DNA of 64,000 nucleotides from Pyrinomonadaceae bacterium (GCA_019694395.1 JAIBCC010000002.1:186330-250329); one strand, 5' to 3'. Shown: positions 24,369 to 33,365, counted from the first letter of the stretch. The notes: generated by a model from the sequence alone, not told the origin. Numbers and translations are program-made.

Positions 24369-24938
24369 CTATAACTTTCTAAAAATATCCTTATTTTCTT
24401 CTTCGATTTTTTTGGCTTTTGAGCTCAGATCATCAGCTTCTTTCATCAAAGAATCAGATTTTTTATTGTTTTCGTTAAATTTGCTGAACATTTCCTTTGG
24501 TTCGGAAATTTCGACAAAAGCTTGTGCGTTACCCTTGTGGATGTTGATTGCTTCGGAACGCTTGGCGAACTCATCAGCTTTTATTTTTGCGTATTCTTTG
24601 TATTTATCCACTAAATTCATTCGCGAAATATCGTCGAATTTTTTGGAAACATCTTTCAGCATATTCGATACTTTTTCGTAATCATCAGCAATGCTTTTGG
24701 CTTCGCCTTTCATTTTTGCTTTGTAATCATTTAATTGAGCAACCGTTTGAACCGGAACGCTAAAAAGTGTAGTGGAACGCGCATCAGTTTTAGCCATTAA
24801 TTCTTTAGCTTCTTCGAGTTTTTTGTTGGCTTCATCTACTACTTTGTTAGCTTCTTCCTGCTGATTGCCGCCTCCGCAAGCCAGTCCAATTCCAATAATT
24901 AAAGCTAAAATTACTAATAAATTAAGTTTATTTTTCAT
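24369..24938 (-). CDS. Coiled-coil lipoprotein
   Basis: This 189-residue protein has a lipoprotein signal (LLVILALIIGIGLAC, lipobox GLAC) followed by GGGNQQEEANKVVDEANKKL. The whole mature chain is strongly helical and charged, with heptad-like Lys/Glu/Ala patterns (DDYEKVSNMLKDVSKKFDDI, DSLMKEADDLSSKAKKIEE). It is probably an elongated coiled coil anchored to a membrane, perhaps a spacer or scaffold. No homologue is recognised. It is followed by the leader hairpin of the paralogue operon. Confidence 0.6.
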   Translation of the reverse strand: MKNKLNLLVILALIIGIGLACGGGNQQEEANKVVDEANKKLEEAKELMAKTDARSTTLFSVPVQTVAQLNDYKAKMKGEAKSIADDYEKVSNMLKDVSKKFDDISRMNLVDKYKEYAKIKADEFAKRSEAINIHKGNAQAFVEISEPKEMFSKFNENNKKSDSLMKEADDLSSKAKKIEEENKDIFRKL

Positions 24939-24950
24939 TCTTTCTCCTGA

Positions 24951-25325
24951 TTATCTGTTTAATAATTTCTCGGTTTTTCCTTTTACAGTAAAAATCTTTT
25001 CTATTTTTCCCAGGCATTTTTTTAACTTTGCATCAATGTGTTTTAGGTATTGAGCCGAATGTGCCAAGTGCTTTGCCTGTTTCAAATGACTGATGGCAAT
25101 TTGATATTTCTCAATTCCCTTTTGCAGATGCCAGATCACGATTTGCGCCAGGTTTTTATTTTTGTTAACTGCAATTGCTTTTTTGGTCTCTGTCCCAAAA
25201 GCTAATTCTGTTTCCGCCTCTCCAATTACTTTGCTGGCTACTTCGATAAATACTTTTGCTTCAAAATCCGCATTTTGTTGAATTGAAGATGTAAATAATT
25301 CATTAATAAATAAATTGTTAGTCAT
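24951..25325 (-). CDS. Helical protein of unknown function
   Basis: The ATG at 25325 is preferred to the frame start at 25355 because AGGAG lies upstream at a normal distance. The product of 124 residues lacks a signal peptide and is almost wholly helical and basic, for example KVFIEVASKVIGEAETELAF, QIVIWHLQKGIEKYQIAISH and KLKKCLGKIEKIFTVKGKTE. It may bind nucleic acid or protein partners. The start overlaps the upstream gene by eight bases. Confidence 0.5.
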   Translation of the reverse strand: MTNNLFINELFTSSIQQNADFEAKVFIEVASKVIGEAETELAFGTETKKAIAVNKNKNLAQIVIWHLQKGIEKYQIAISHLKQAKHLAHSAQYLKHIDAKLKKCLGKIEKIFTVKGKTEKLLNR

Positions 25326-25533
25326 TTTTCTCTCCTTCAATTTCGGTTTTTCCAATCAATTGGTGGGGAATATCAGCCGTCGAAATTTCAACGGCTGAAT
25401 CCGTCGCGGGGTTTAAAACGTGGATTGGGGAATGGCATAACGGACAAACCTCAATATTTGATTGGTGATTGTGTTCTTTGTTGCTGAAAAACTCGACCTT
25501 TCTGATGGTGATTGTCCGTTTTATTTTTTTCAT
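25318..25533 (-). CDS. Small CxxC protein at the head of the minus-strand run
   Basis: This 71-residue protein begins MKKIKRTITIRKVEFFSNKE and contains one CPLC motif. It is the first gene of the minus-strand run and the one closest to the operator at 25647-25715, 114 bases upstream of its start. It has no membrane segment. Overlap with the next gene (eight bases) indicates coupled translation. Function is unknown. Confidence 0.5.
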   Translation of the reverse strand: MKKIKRTITIRKVEFFSNKEHNHQSNIEVCPLCHSPIHVLNPATDSAVEISTADIPHQLIGKTEIEGEKND

Positions 25534-25646
25534 TTAATTACCTCAAATTTGTTTTGTTTCAGTGAACCTGATTTTTTAACTTTTCGCTGATCTCATTTTC
25601 TTCAGCGTAGGTTCGCTTCAACGTCAACTAATTTCTCAAAAAAGAG

Positions 25647-25715
25647 AGTGAAAATCGTTCTCAAAAGGTGAAAGTTTTGGTAAAATTGGGTGAATTTAGG
25701 TGAAAAACGGTGAAA
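25647..25715. promoter_or_regulatory. Phased GGTGAA repeat array, candidate operator (copy B)
   Basis: GGTGAA or GGTAAA copies start at 25667, 25679, 25689, 25699 and 25709, spaced 12, 10, 10 and 10 bp, with AGTGAAAA at 25647 and TCGTTC at 25655-25660. It lies between divergent genes: 31-99 bases before the regulator ATG at 25746, and 114-182 bases before the start at 25533. It could control both. The order, spacing and core match the array at 11886-11945. Confidence 0.75.
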
Positions 25716-25745
25716 GTCTCATAAATCAAGCATTTACACAGAGAT

Positions 25746-27953
25746 ATGGAAAACGAAGCCCCCCGATTTTATGAATTTAATGAGTTTCGTTTGGATATAA
25801 AGCGCCGATTATTGGAAAAAAATGGCGAACAAATCTCAATATCCACCAAACATTTCGATCTTTTATTTGTTTTGGTCCGTCACGAAGGAGAGGTTTTAAC
25901 TCACGAAAAGCTTTTAGAAACAGTTTGGGATGGAACTTTTGTCGAACAATCTAACCTCAAAAAAGGAATTTCTGCACTTCGTCAAATTTTGGGTGAAACT
26001 CCAAACTCAAGTATTTACATTCGCACTATTCCCAAACGCGGCTATTTATTTGTTGCTCCGGTTAAGAAAATTGAAGAATTAGAGGAAGAACATTTTTTTT
26101 TCAGGCAGGAACAAATTGTTATTGAGGAACAGATAGTCGAAGAAGAACCACAATCAACCATCGAAACTAAAAGTCTTACAAAATCTAACTCAACCTCTTT
26201 TTTCTCAAAATCAAAGGTTAAAATTGTTTTTATTACTACTTTTTTTATTTTCCTTGGATCGTTTTTTTTTCTTTATCGCTATTTTTCACCCAAAACGACT
26301 ATTAATTTTTCAATCGAAAATAATCGAATCCAACGACTTACCAATGAAGGGACAAATGGTAATATCACTACTATTTCGCCGGACGGAAATTATATTGCTT
26401 TTGCCTTTTTTGATCTCTCCGGCGGGAGTTTGAGGGTTAAACAGCTGGTTACCGGCAGCATAACACAATTAATTCCTCCCGAACCGGTTAATTTTTGGGG
26501 AATTACATTTTCACCTGATGGAAACTATGTTTATTATGTCTTGAATCATTTTAAAGAACCGAATAAAAGCGGGCTTTACCGCATCCCCTCGCTTGGCGGA
26601 AAACCTCAAAAATTACAGGATTTGGCAAATATTGGTTTGGCTTTTACGCCTGATGGAAGCCGGCTATTTTACGTCAGAAGGCGTGAGGACAGTCAATTTG
26701 GTGAAATTGTTTCCATTAAACCGGACGGCTCGGACCTCAAGAAAATCTTCACACTTCCGACAAACAGAGCCATCACCTCTTTGAACATTTCGCCAGACGG
26801 AAAAAGTCTTTTATGCAGCTTTCGGGAAACGGCTGATAATAAATCGTTAAATTATGTTTCAGAATTTCCAATCCAGGAGAACAGCGAACTTTTATCCGAG
26901 AAAATTATTTTTCCTAAGCAACCAAACATAATTTCAAATGCCGTTTGGCTTCCCGTTAAATCGAGCATGATTTTGAATATGAGAGAACCCAATGCCGATA
27001 TTGTTCAAATTTGGCAATATTTTCCGTCAACCGGAGAAAGAAAACGCGTAACAAACGATAATTTTGTTTATCGTTTTTCCAGTTTAACCCGAGACGGTAA
27101 ATCATTAGTTTCTTCTCAGGAACAGGTTCAGGCAGGTATTTGGGTTGGAGATACTGAAAAATTTGAGTTAAAGCCCATCACCAGTCAAACTATTCCGGTT
27201 CTAAATGTTCTCTGGACTAATGATAATCGCTTGACCTTTATGATTACCGACAATTTTGAAGAAAGGATCAACCTGATTAACGAAGCCGGTTCCGATCATC
27301 AGGTAATTACGGACGGTAAAGATGGGATCGGTTTATTTCAAAACAATTCAAATGACGGAAAATCAATCACCTATAGTTCTTCGCGCGATGGAACAGACCA
27401 AATTTGGAAAATCGGTTTAGATGGCAAAGGACTAACCCAATTAACTCAAAACCAAAAACTAGGAATGGTGGAATCCAAACTTTTGTCCGACGGTAAAACG
27501 TTGATTTCATTGGGTTGGGTTGACCCTAATGGCTGGCTGATTTTTAAACAAGATGCTAACGGGGTTCTTACACGGTTAACGGAATCCGACACTTCTGCTT
27601 TTGGGATTTCAAACGATGAAAAATTGATTTTTAATAGAACGCGGGATGAAAAAACTAAAAAATATCATTATTACGTCAGGAATTTTGTCACCAATGAGTT
27701 AATTAAAGTATTTGATTTCAACAGTTCTTGTGTGAGATGGTCGCCGGATAACAAAGCTTTGATCTATGTTAATACAGACAAAGGGATTAGCGAATTGATT
27801 TACCAGCCAATTAATTCCGATAAGCCAAGAACTCTTTACAGTTTGCCTAATGAAAAGATTTTCAGTTTTGATTTTTCCCCGGATGGAAAAAAAATAGCTC
27901 TCATTCGGGGACATTTTGTTTCAGATTCTATTCTGGTAAAAGCCGAAAATTGA
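25746..27953 (+). CDS. Winged-helix transcription regulator fused to a TolB/PD40 propeller (first of three)
   Basis: This 735-residue protein has an OmpR/CadC-type winged-helix domain at about residues 8-102, whose recognition helix reads VEQSNLKKGISALRQILGE, followed by an acidic linker, one membrane helix (IVFITTFFIFLGSFFFLY, about 165-182) and a long C-terminal part of TolB-like PD40 repeats with ISPDG or FSPDG motifs (about 200-735). The propeller is expected in the periplasm. Like ToxR and CadC, it probably reads an extracytoplasmic signal and acts directly on DNA. It lies 30 bases after the GGTGAA array, so it is likely autoregulated. The recognition helix is identical in all three copies. 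Confidence 0.85.
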   Translation: MENEAPRFYEFNEFRLDIKRRLLEKNGEQISISTKHFDLLFVLVRHEGEVLTHEKLLETVWDGTFVEQSNLKKGISALRQILGETPNSSIYIRTIPKRGYLFVAPVKKIEELEEEHFFFRQEQIVIEEQIVEEEPQSTIETKSLTKSNSTSFFSKSKVKIVFITTFFIFLGSFFFLYRYFSPKTTINFSIENNRIQRLTNEGTNGNITTISPDGNYIAFAFFDLSGGSLRVKQLVTGSITQLIPPEPVNFWGITFSPDGNYVYYVLNHFKEPNKSGLYRIPSLGGKPQKLQDLANIGLAFTPDGSRLFYVRRREDSQFGEIVSIKPDGSDLKKIFTLPTNRAITSLNISPDGKSLLCSFRETADNKSLNYVSEFPIQENSELLSEKIIFPKQPNIISNAVWLPVKSSMILNMREPNADIVQIWQYFPSTGERKRVTNDNFVYRFSSLTRDGKSLVSSQEQVQAGIWVGDTEKFELKPITSQTIPVLNVLWTNDNRLTFMITDNFEERINLINEAGSDHQVITDGKDGIGLFQNNSNDGKSITYSSSRDGTDQIWKIGLDGKGLTQLTQNQKLGMVESKLLSDGKTLISLGWVDPNGWLIFKQDANGVLTRLTESDTSAFGISNDEKLIFNRTRDEKTKKYHYYVRNFVTNELIKVFDFNSSCVRWSPDNKALIYVNTDKGISELIYQPINSDKPRTLYSLPNEKIFSFDFSPDGKKIALIRGHFVSDSILVKAEN

Positions 27954-27995
27954 TCCTCACGATAAAGATTTCATCGCCTAAACCTTTCAACATTA

Positions 27996-28027
27996 AATCG
28001 TTCTCAAAAAGTGTTTTTTTTGGTAAA
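27996..28027. promoter_or_regulatory. Partial copy of the operator motif (copy C)
   Basis: AATCGTTCTCAAAA followed by a GTG at 28011 and, 12 bases after the repeat start, GGTAAA at 28022. The AATCGTTCTCAAAA core is the same as that before the GGTGAA array at 25653-25666. Only two repeat positions are kept and the rest has decayed. It lies 71-102 bases before the ATG at 28098. Confidence 0.6.
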
Positions 28028-28042
28028 TTAGAATAAACAAAA

Positions 28043-28075
28043 ACGGTTATTAGGGGTGACCCCCGAAAAAACCGT
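28043..28075. promoter_or_regulatory. Nested hairpin in the leader of the second regulator
   Basis: ACGGTT at 28043-28048 pairs with AACCGT at 28070-28075, and inside them GGGG at 28053-28056 pairs with CCCC at 28060-28063. The hairpin lies between the operator copy and the ATG at 28098, near an AAAGGG ribosome binding site. It may act as an attenuator or shield translation. No T tract follows. Confidence 0.4.
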
Positions 28076-28097
28076 AACCCCATCCCCTAAAGGGTTT

Positions 28098-30281
28098 ATG
28101 CAAAAAGAAGATTTCCGTTACTATTGTTTTGGAGAATTCAAATTAGATTCGCGTCGTCGTGTCTTAACAAAAAACGATGCCCCAGCTTCAATTTCTGCAA
28201 AAAACTTTGATCTATTATTGGAATTAGTTAAAAACGAAGGGCGGATTCTCTCTCACGATGAATTGCTGGATTCGGTTTGGGAAGGAACTTTTGTTGAACA
28301 GTCCAATCTCAAAAAAGGAATCTCCGCGCTTCGTCAAATCCTCGGAGAAACGCCAGAATCTTCCAATTATATTAAAACCATTCCCCGCAAAGGTTACGCT
28401 TTTGTTTCTTCCGTCGAAGCTTTTACCAACGAGCCTGAAATCATTCACGTGACAACTTCTGAAGTAATCATTGAAGAAGAAATTATCGAAGAATCGGAAT
28501 CTAAAAATGAGCCAAAGAGTTTAACCGCGATACCTCAAAACAATTTTAGGAAAAATTACAAAAAATTCCTCATGGTTGGTATTTCGATTTTGCTGTTAGG
28601 CATTTTGGCTTTCGGATTTCGTGGATATTTTAGCAAACAAGGCAAGCGATTTTCGGCGGAAAACGTAAAAATCACTAAATTGACCAATGATGGAAACTGT
28701 TCCGATGCCTCAATTTCCGCCGACGGTAATTTTATTTTATGTGGAGTAAAAACTAAAGAAGGTTCAACCCTGATAACCAGACAGGTTTCAGCTAAAAGTC
28801 AGGTTCAATTGCTTCCACCGCAAAAGGACATCAACTTTTGGGCGTATAAGATCACTCCTGACGGAAATTCGGTTTATTTTATGCTCCATAGTTTGACCGA
28901 TCCATCCCGGGATGGTTTATACCAGATTCCTTTTTTAGGCGGGATGCCGCGAAAGATCAATAACAGTGCGCTTCATTTAACTTTTTCGCCAGATGGAAAA
29001 AGGATGGGTTTTGTGCGGATAACTCCCGTTTTAAATCAAATTCTGACTGCTAATTTAGATGGAAGTGACGAACAGGTTTTAACCGAATACGGGGATGGTT
29101 CACGAATTTGGGGATTAAATTGGTCGCCTGACGGTAAATCTCTGCTTTGTTCCGCCCGACAAATGATAAATGAAAAGTTTGTCGGATATGTGGATGAGAT
29201 CTCACTGAGTAACGGTGCTAAAAATAAATTGTTTGAAAATGACAGGATGATCGTCAGTGCAACCTGGATGCCTGATAAAACCAGCATTATTTTAGGAATG
29301 CGAGAGCCAAACAGCGAAGTTAGGCAAATTTGGCAATTTTTTCCCGGTTCCAAAGAGTTAATAAGGGTTACAAATGACAACAATATTTACCGCTTTCCCG
29401 TTTTGAACCAAGCTGGAACAATCATTTCCGTTTCTCAGGAAACAACTCCAAGTGAAGTCTTTTTAGGTGAAATTGGAAATGACAAACTTACCCCGTTGAC
29501 CAATACCAATGCGACCTTTGGCGAAATAATAAAAACCAAAGATGGGCTGCTTTATAGCAGTTATGAAGGTGGTAGTGAATCGGCTTGGATAATGGATTCC
29601 AATGGCGGTAACAAAAGACAAATAACCGATGGAAAGGACGGAATTTCCTTAGGACCTAAAGTTTCAAACGATGGGAATTCCATTGTTTACTCCTCCATGC
29701 GGAATGGTGCAAAAGACCTTTGGCGAATTAACATCGATGGCTCAGGTTTGACTCAATTAACTAAATCAAACGAAGAAATTATGTGGGGCGGCAAACTTTT
29801 ATCGGATAACCAGACCTTAATTTTACATTCAAGTCTCAAAGGTTATTATAATCTCTGGAAACAGAACCCATCTGGAGAGAAAGTTTTGTTGGCGGAAAAA
29901 GTGGGAGTAGGATGGGATGTTTCACCGGACGATAAATTAATTGTCTATGACAAATATAATGAATCTACCAAACTGTCCGAAATTGTGGTTCAATCAATCG
30001 AAAACAATCAAATTCTTCAATCCATTCCCGTCCAGGTTATTGATATTTTGAAATGGAATGATGCGAATTCATTTATTTATGAGACAAAAAAGGAAGACAA
30101 ATACCTTGTTTACAAACAAACGCTTGACCGTAATCCGGCAAAACTAATTTTTGAATACACCGAAACAGGAAACGACAGAGTTCCAAGTTTTGAAATTTTG
30201 CAGGATGGTAAACACTTTGTAGTTATTCGCGGAAAATATATAACCGATGCTGTTACAATAAAAATTGACGAAAGCAAATAG
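28098..30281 (+). CDS. Winged-helix regulator fused to a TolB/PD40 propeller (second of three)
   Basis: The ATG at 28098 is preferred to the GTG at 28056 because it aligns with the other two paralogues (MQKEDFRYYCFGEFKLD) and AAAGGG precedes it. The 727-residue product has the winged helix at about residues 5-100, a membrane helix around LMVGISILLLGILAF (about 168-184) and PD40 repeats to the end. Its winged-helix residues are identical to the next gene over about 70 positions, from SAKNFDLLLELVKNEG to RKGYAFVS, whereas the propellers differ. It is coupled to the third copy, three bases downstream. Probable role: signal-dependent activator or repressor at the same operator. Confidence 0.85.
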   Translation: MQKEDFRYYCFGEFKLDSRRRVLTKNDAPASISAKNFDLLLELVKNEGRILSHDELLDSVWEGTFVEQSNLKKGISALRQILGETPESSNYIKTIPRKGYAFVSSVEAFTNEPEIIHVTTSEVIIEEEIIEESESKNEPKSLTAIPQNNFRKNYKKFLMVGISILLLGILAFGFRGYFSKQGKRFSAENVKITKLTNDGNCSDASISADGNFILCGVKTKEGSTLITRQVSAKSQVQLLPPQKDINFWAYKITPDGNSVYFMLHSLTDPSRDGLYQIPFLGGMPRKINNSALHLTFSPDGKRMGFVRITPVLNQILTANLDGSDEQVLTEYGDGSRIWGLNWSPDGKSLLCSARQMINEKFVGYVDEISLSNGAKNKLFENDRMIVSATWMPDKTSIILGMREPNSEVRQIWQFFPGSKELIRVTNDNNIYRFPVLNQAGTIISVSQETTPSEVFLGEIGNDKLTPLTNTNATFGEIIKTKDGLLYSSYEGGSESAWIMDSNGGNKRQITDGKDGISLGPKVSNDGNSIVYSSMRNGAKDLWRINIDGSGLTQLTKSNEEIMWGGKLLSDNQTLILHSSLKGYYNLWKQNPSGEKVLLAEKVGVGWDVSPDDKLIVYDKYNESTKLSEIVVQSIENNQILQSIPVQVIDILKWNDANSFIYETKKEDKYLVYKQTLDRNPAKLIFEYTETGNDRVPSFEILQDGKHFVVIRGKYITDAVTIKIDESK

Positions 30282-30284
30282 TTT

Positions 30285-32495
30285 ATGGAAAAAGAAAATC
30301 CTCGGTTTTACCAATTTGGCGAGTTCAAAGTTGACACGCGGCGGCGAACTTTATCCAAAGAAAATCAATCCGTTGCGATTTCTGCTAAAAACTTCGATCT
30401 ATTATTGGAATTAGTTAAAAACGAAGGTCGGATTCTCTCTCACGATGAATTACTGGATTCGGTTTGGGAAGGAACTTTTGTTGAACAATCCAATCTCAAA
30501 AAAGGAATCTCCGCGCTTCGTCAAATCCTCGGGGAAACACCGGAATCTTCCAATTATATTAAAACCATTCCCCGCAAAGGTTACGCTTTTGTTTCTCCGG
30601 TTCATTCCTTTGATGAGCAAAACCAAAATCTAATTTCTCAGATTTCAGCCACTGAAATAATTATCGAAGAAGAAGTGATCGAGGTTGACGATACGGAAAT
30701 TTCTGTTCAACCGGTTAAAAAATTAGCCGGAAGGACTAAAAATAAATCTATTTCTTTGATTCCTGTTTTGGCTGGAATAATTTTATTGGTTTTAGCCGGT
30801 CTGACAATCTGGTATTTTCTTTCTTCTCCAAAACAGACTCAATTTTCTGAACTGAAGCTCGACAAGCTTAAACCGCAGCGGCTGATTACGAACGGTGAAG
30901 TAATCGAAGCTACACTTTCAGGCGATGGCAAATTTTTTGTTTACGCTCTTCAGGAAAACGATAACAAACAAAGTTTATGGCTGCGCCGAATCGGGGCAAT
31001 GAATGCCATTAATCTTGTTCCCTCAACCAACTTCGACATCCGTTCGATCACCGTTTCACCTGATAATGATTCGGTTTTTTACGGCGTGACGGTGGAAAAC
31101 TCAAAGGATGTTTTGTTTCAGGTTCCAATTCTGGGCGGTAGTTCCAAGAAAATTCTGGATGATGTTACTTCGTCTCCAACTTTCACTGCAAATGGTAAAA
31201 AACTTGGTTTTCTCAGAGATAATCCGAATATTGGACGAAGTTTAATCATTTATAATCTGGAAACAAATCAAGAAGAAGGCGAAGTTTATCAGGTCAAAGG
31301 GGATAATCATGGGATAATTTCACCCCGCCTTTCTCCCGATGGAAAACAATTCGTCTTTATTACCAGCGAAAAGAATTCAGAAGGAAGAATCTGGTTTTTG
31401 AACAGTATTTCATCAAACGGAGGCAAACCGCATCCAATTATTACACCAAGAAAAGGTAAAATATATGATTTTCGCTGGCTAGCTGACGGAAGCGGAATAG
31501 TAATGGCGGCGGATCTAAATGACAGCAGACAATCTCAGCTTTGGAAAATCAATGTTAATAATGGAGAAATTCAAAGATTGACCAATGATCTGCTGGATTA
31601 TATCAATGTCAATTTAAGTAATGACGGAAAATCAATTTTAACCGTTCAAGAAGAGCGGAAAGCTGACCTCTGGAAAGCAAATTTTGCCAAACCAACCGAA
31701 ATGGAGCAGATCACTAAAAATATAAATTTGCCGAACCGTTTCGATATTTCTCCAAATGGCGAAATTATTGCTGAAAATATTGAAAATGCTGTTCAAACTA
31801 TTACACTAATTAATCCGAATGTATCTGATTCTCAACAGTTTTTGACCCAACCCAGCGCGGATCGCGCCCCAAGTTTTTCTCCTGATGGAAATTTTATTTA
31901 TTATGTTTCCCGGTTGAGCGGTTCAGATCAAATTTGGCGGGTTGAGGCAAATGGCAGAAACCCCAAACAATTGACTGACGGAACTACCTTTGTTTTTTAT
32001 CCCCGGATCTCTCCCGACGGTCAAACTCTCTATTTTGAAAGATATTCGGACACTGCCTGGCAATTGGTAAAAATACCCAAAGATGGGGGCGAGGCTACAC
32101 CTATTTCCGATGATGCAGTCAATTATTATGATTTTTCACCGGATGGAAAATTTTTGGCTTATCAATTTTTGGATAAGCAATCCAAAAAGTGGAAAATCCG
32201 CCTGAGAAATGTTTCGGATAATTCGATAGTTAAGGATTTTGATATAAACAGCAACGCCCTTATCAGATTTACTCCCGATGGTAAATCATTTCTTTATAAC
32301 GTTTCCGATATGTTTCGTGACGGCGGGGATCTTTGGCTTCAAGCCCTCGAAGGCGGTGCATCAAAAATCTTTATCAAAATGAACAATGAAAAAATCTATT
32401 GGGCAAATTTTTCCAAGGATGGCAAAACTTTATACTTTACGCGTGGTAAAACAACTTCCAGCGCGGTTTTAATGAGTTTGGAAACGCCGAAATAA
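30285..32495 (+). CDS. Winged-helix regulator fused to a TolB/PD40 propeller (third of three)
   Basis: This 736-residue protein follows the second regulator by three bases and is probably translated from the same mRNA. It has the same plan: winged helix (about 8-104), acidic linker with Glu runs, a membrane helix (LIPVLAGIILLVLAGLTIWY, about 160-180) and PD40/WD-like repeats (FSPDG, ISPDG, LSPDGKQ) to the end. The DNA coding the winged helix differs from the second gene at only eight positions in about 210 bases, all silent, while the propeller has diverged. The product probably senses a different signal for the same DNA target. Confidence 0.85.
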   Translation: MEKENPRFYQFGEFKVDTRRRTLSKENQSVAISAKNFDLLLELVKNEGRILSHDELLDSVWEGTFVEQSNLKKGISALRQILGETPESSNYIKTIPRKGYAFVSPVHSFDEQNQNLISQISATEIIIEEEVIEVDDTEISVQPVKKLAGRTKNKSISLIPVLAGIILLVLAGLTIWYFLSSPKQTQFSELKLDKLKPQRLITNGEVIEATLSGDGKFFVYALQENDNKQSLWLRRIGAMNAINLVPSTNFDIRSITVSPDNDSVFYGVTVENSKDVLFQVPILGGSSKKILDDVTSSPTFTANGKKLGFLRDNPNIGRSLIIYNLETNQEEGEVYQVKGDNHGIISPRLSPDGKQFVFITSEKNSEGRIWFLNSISSNGGKPHPIITPRKGKIYDFRWLADGSGIVMAADLNDSRQSQLWKINVNNGEIQRLTNDLLDYINVNLSNDGKSILTVQEERKADLWKANFAKPTEMEQITKNINLPNRFDISPNGEIIAENIENAVQTITLINPNVSDSQQFLTQPSADRAPSFSPDGNFIYYVSRLSGSDQIWRVEANGRNPKQLTDGTTFVFYPRISPDGQTLYFERYSDTAWQLVKIPKDGGEATPISDDAVNYYDFSPDGKFLAYQFLDKQSKKWKIRLRNVSDNSIVKDFDINSNALIRFTPDGKSFLYNVSDMFRDGGDLWLQALEGGASKIFIKMNNEKIYWANFSKDGKTLYFTRGKTTSSAVLMSLETPK

Positions 32496-32498
32496 AAG

Positions 32499-32528
32499 CG
32501 GCGGCAACTTCACCCGACAAAGCCGCCG
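32499..32528. terminator. Hairpin after the regulator operon, possible terminator
   Basis: CGGCGGC at 32499-32505 pairs with GCCGCCG at 32522-32528 with a 16-base loop. The stem is GC-rich but is followed by GAGTTCATTATTTAT rather than a run of T, so a rho-dependent or weak terminator is more likely. It lies three bases after the last regulator stop. Confidence 0.5.
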
Positions 32529-32597
32529 AGTTCATTATTTATCACTGCCAATCTGTGTTAATCTGTGAATAATTTACCTTTATTCATTCGAAAAAAT

Positions 32598-33353
32598 ATG
32601 TCGGAAATTATTTATAATGTCGAAAATTCAATCGCTACTATTACCCTAAACCGTCCTGAAAAACGCAATGCTTTGAACGATGCGTTAGTTAATTTGTTAA
32701 AAGAATCACTTCATCAGGCAAATGCCGATGAAAGTCTGCGGGCGGTAATAATCAAGGGTTCCGGTAAAGATTTTTGTTCGGGAGCCGATCTTTCAGCTTT
32801 GCAAAAAATTGCCGAAAGCGATGTTTTGGAAAATTGGGATGATGCTTATAACCTGATGGAGCTTTTCACTTTGATAAGAAAGGTAAAAATTCCAGTTATT
32901 GCGGCAGTTCACGGTCGAGCCTTAGCAGGAGGCTGCGGATTAGCAACGGCTTGCGACCTGGTTTTAGCTTCAAAATCGGCAATATTCGGGTATCCTGAAG
33001 TAAAAATCGGGTTTGTTCCGGCAATGGTAATGGCAATTCTAAGGCGAAATGTTTCGGAAAAACGTGCTTTTGAATTAATTACCCGTGGATTTGAATTTGA
33101 TACAACAACTGCCGAAATTTTCGGGCTCATCAACGAAATCTTTGATGATGAGACTTTTGAAGAAAATGTTCAAAATTACGTTTCCGGTTATCAAAAGATT
33201 TCACGCTCGGCAGTAATTCTCTCTAAACGATTACTTTACCAAATGGACGGAATGGATTTTGAAACGGCGCTGCAATCCGGTGTTGATGTAAATGCCATTG
33301 CCCGAATGACTAAAGATTGTCAAAAAGGCATTTCCAGATTTTTGCAGAAATAA
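32598..33353 (+). CDS. Enoyl-CoA hydratase/isomerase (crotonase) family protein, methylglutaconyl-CoA hydratase-like
   Basis: The ATG at 32598 (MSEIIYNVENSIATITLNRP) is preferred to the frame start at 32565, which lies in the leader. The 251-residue product is a full-length crotonase: the N-terminal beta region with NRPEKRNALND, the oxyanion-loop GADLSAL segment, AGGCGLATACDL and FGYPEVKIGFVPA. The glutamate at the second catalytic position (PEVKIG) is kept; the first (GGxCE in classical hydratases) is Gly here, as in LiuC/AUH-type methylglutaconyl-CoA hydratases. It probably acts in branched-chain amino acid or acyl-CoA breakdown. The substrate is inferred. Confidence 0.75.
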   Translation: MSEIIYNVENSIATITLNRPEKRNALNDALVNLLKESLHQANADESLRAVIIKGSGKDFCSGADLSALQKIAESDVLENWDDAYNLMELFTLIRKVKIPVIAAVHGRALAGGCGLATACDLVLASKSAIFGYPEVKIGFVPAMVMAILRRNVSEKRAFELITRGFEFDTTTAEIFGLINEIFDDETFEENVQNYVSGYQKISRSAVILSKRLLYQMDGMDFETALQSGVDVNAIARMTKDCQKGISRFLQK

Positions 33354-33365
33354 TTTTTTTCTAAA

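Noticed and set aside
28056..28097. Upstream GTG start for the second regulator
   Set aside because: The extra 14 residues are absent in both paralogues and overlap the leader hairpin; the ATG at 28098 has AAAGGG before it.
32499..32528. Strong intrinsic terminator after the regulators
   Set aside because: The hairpin is good but no T tract follows; it is kept only as a possible terminator.
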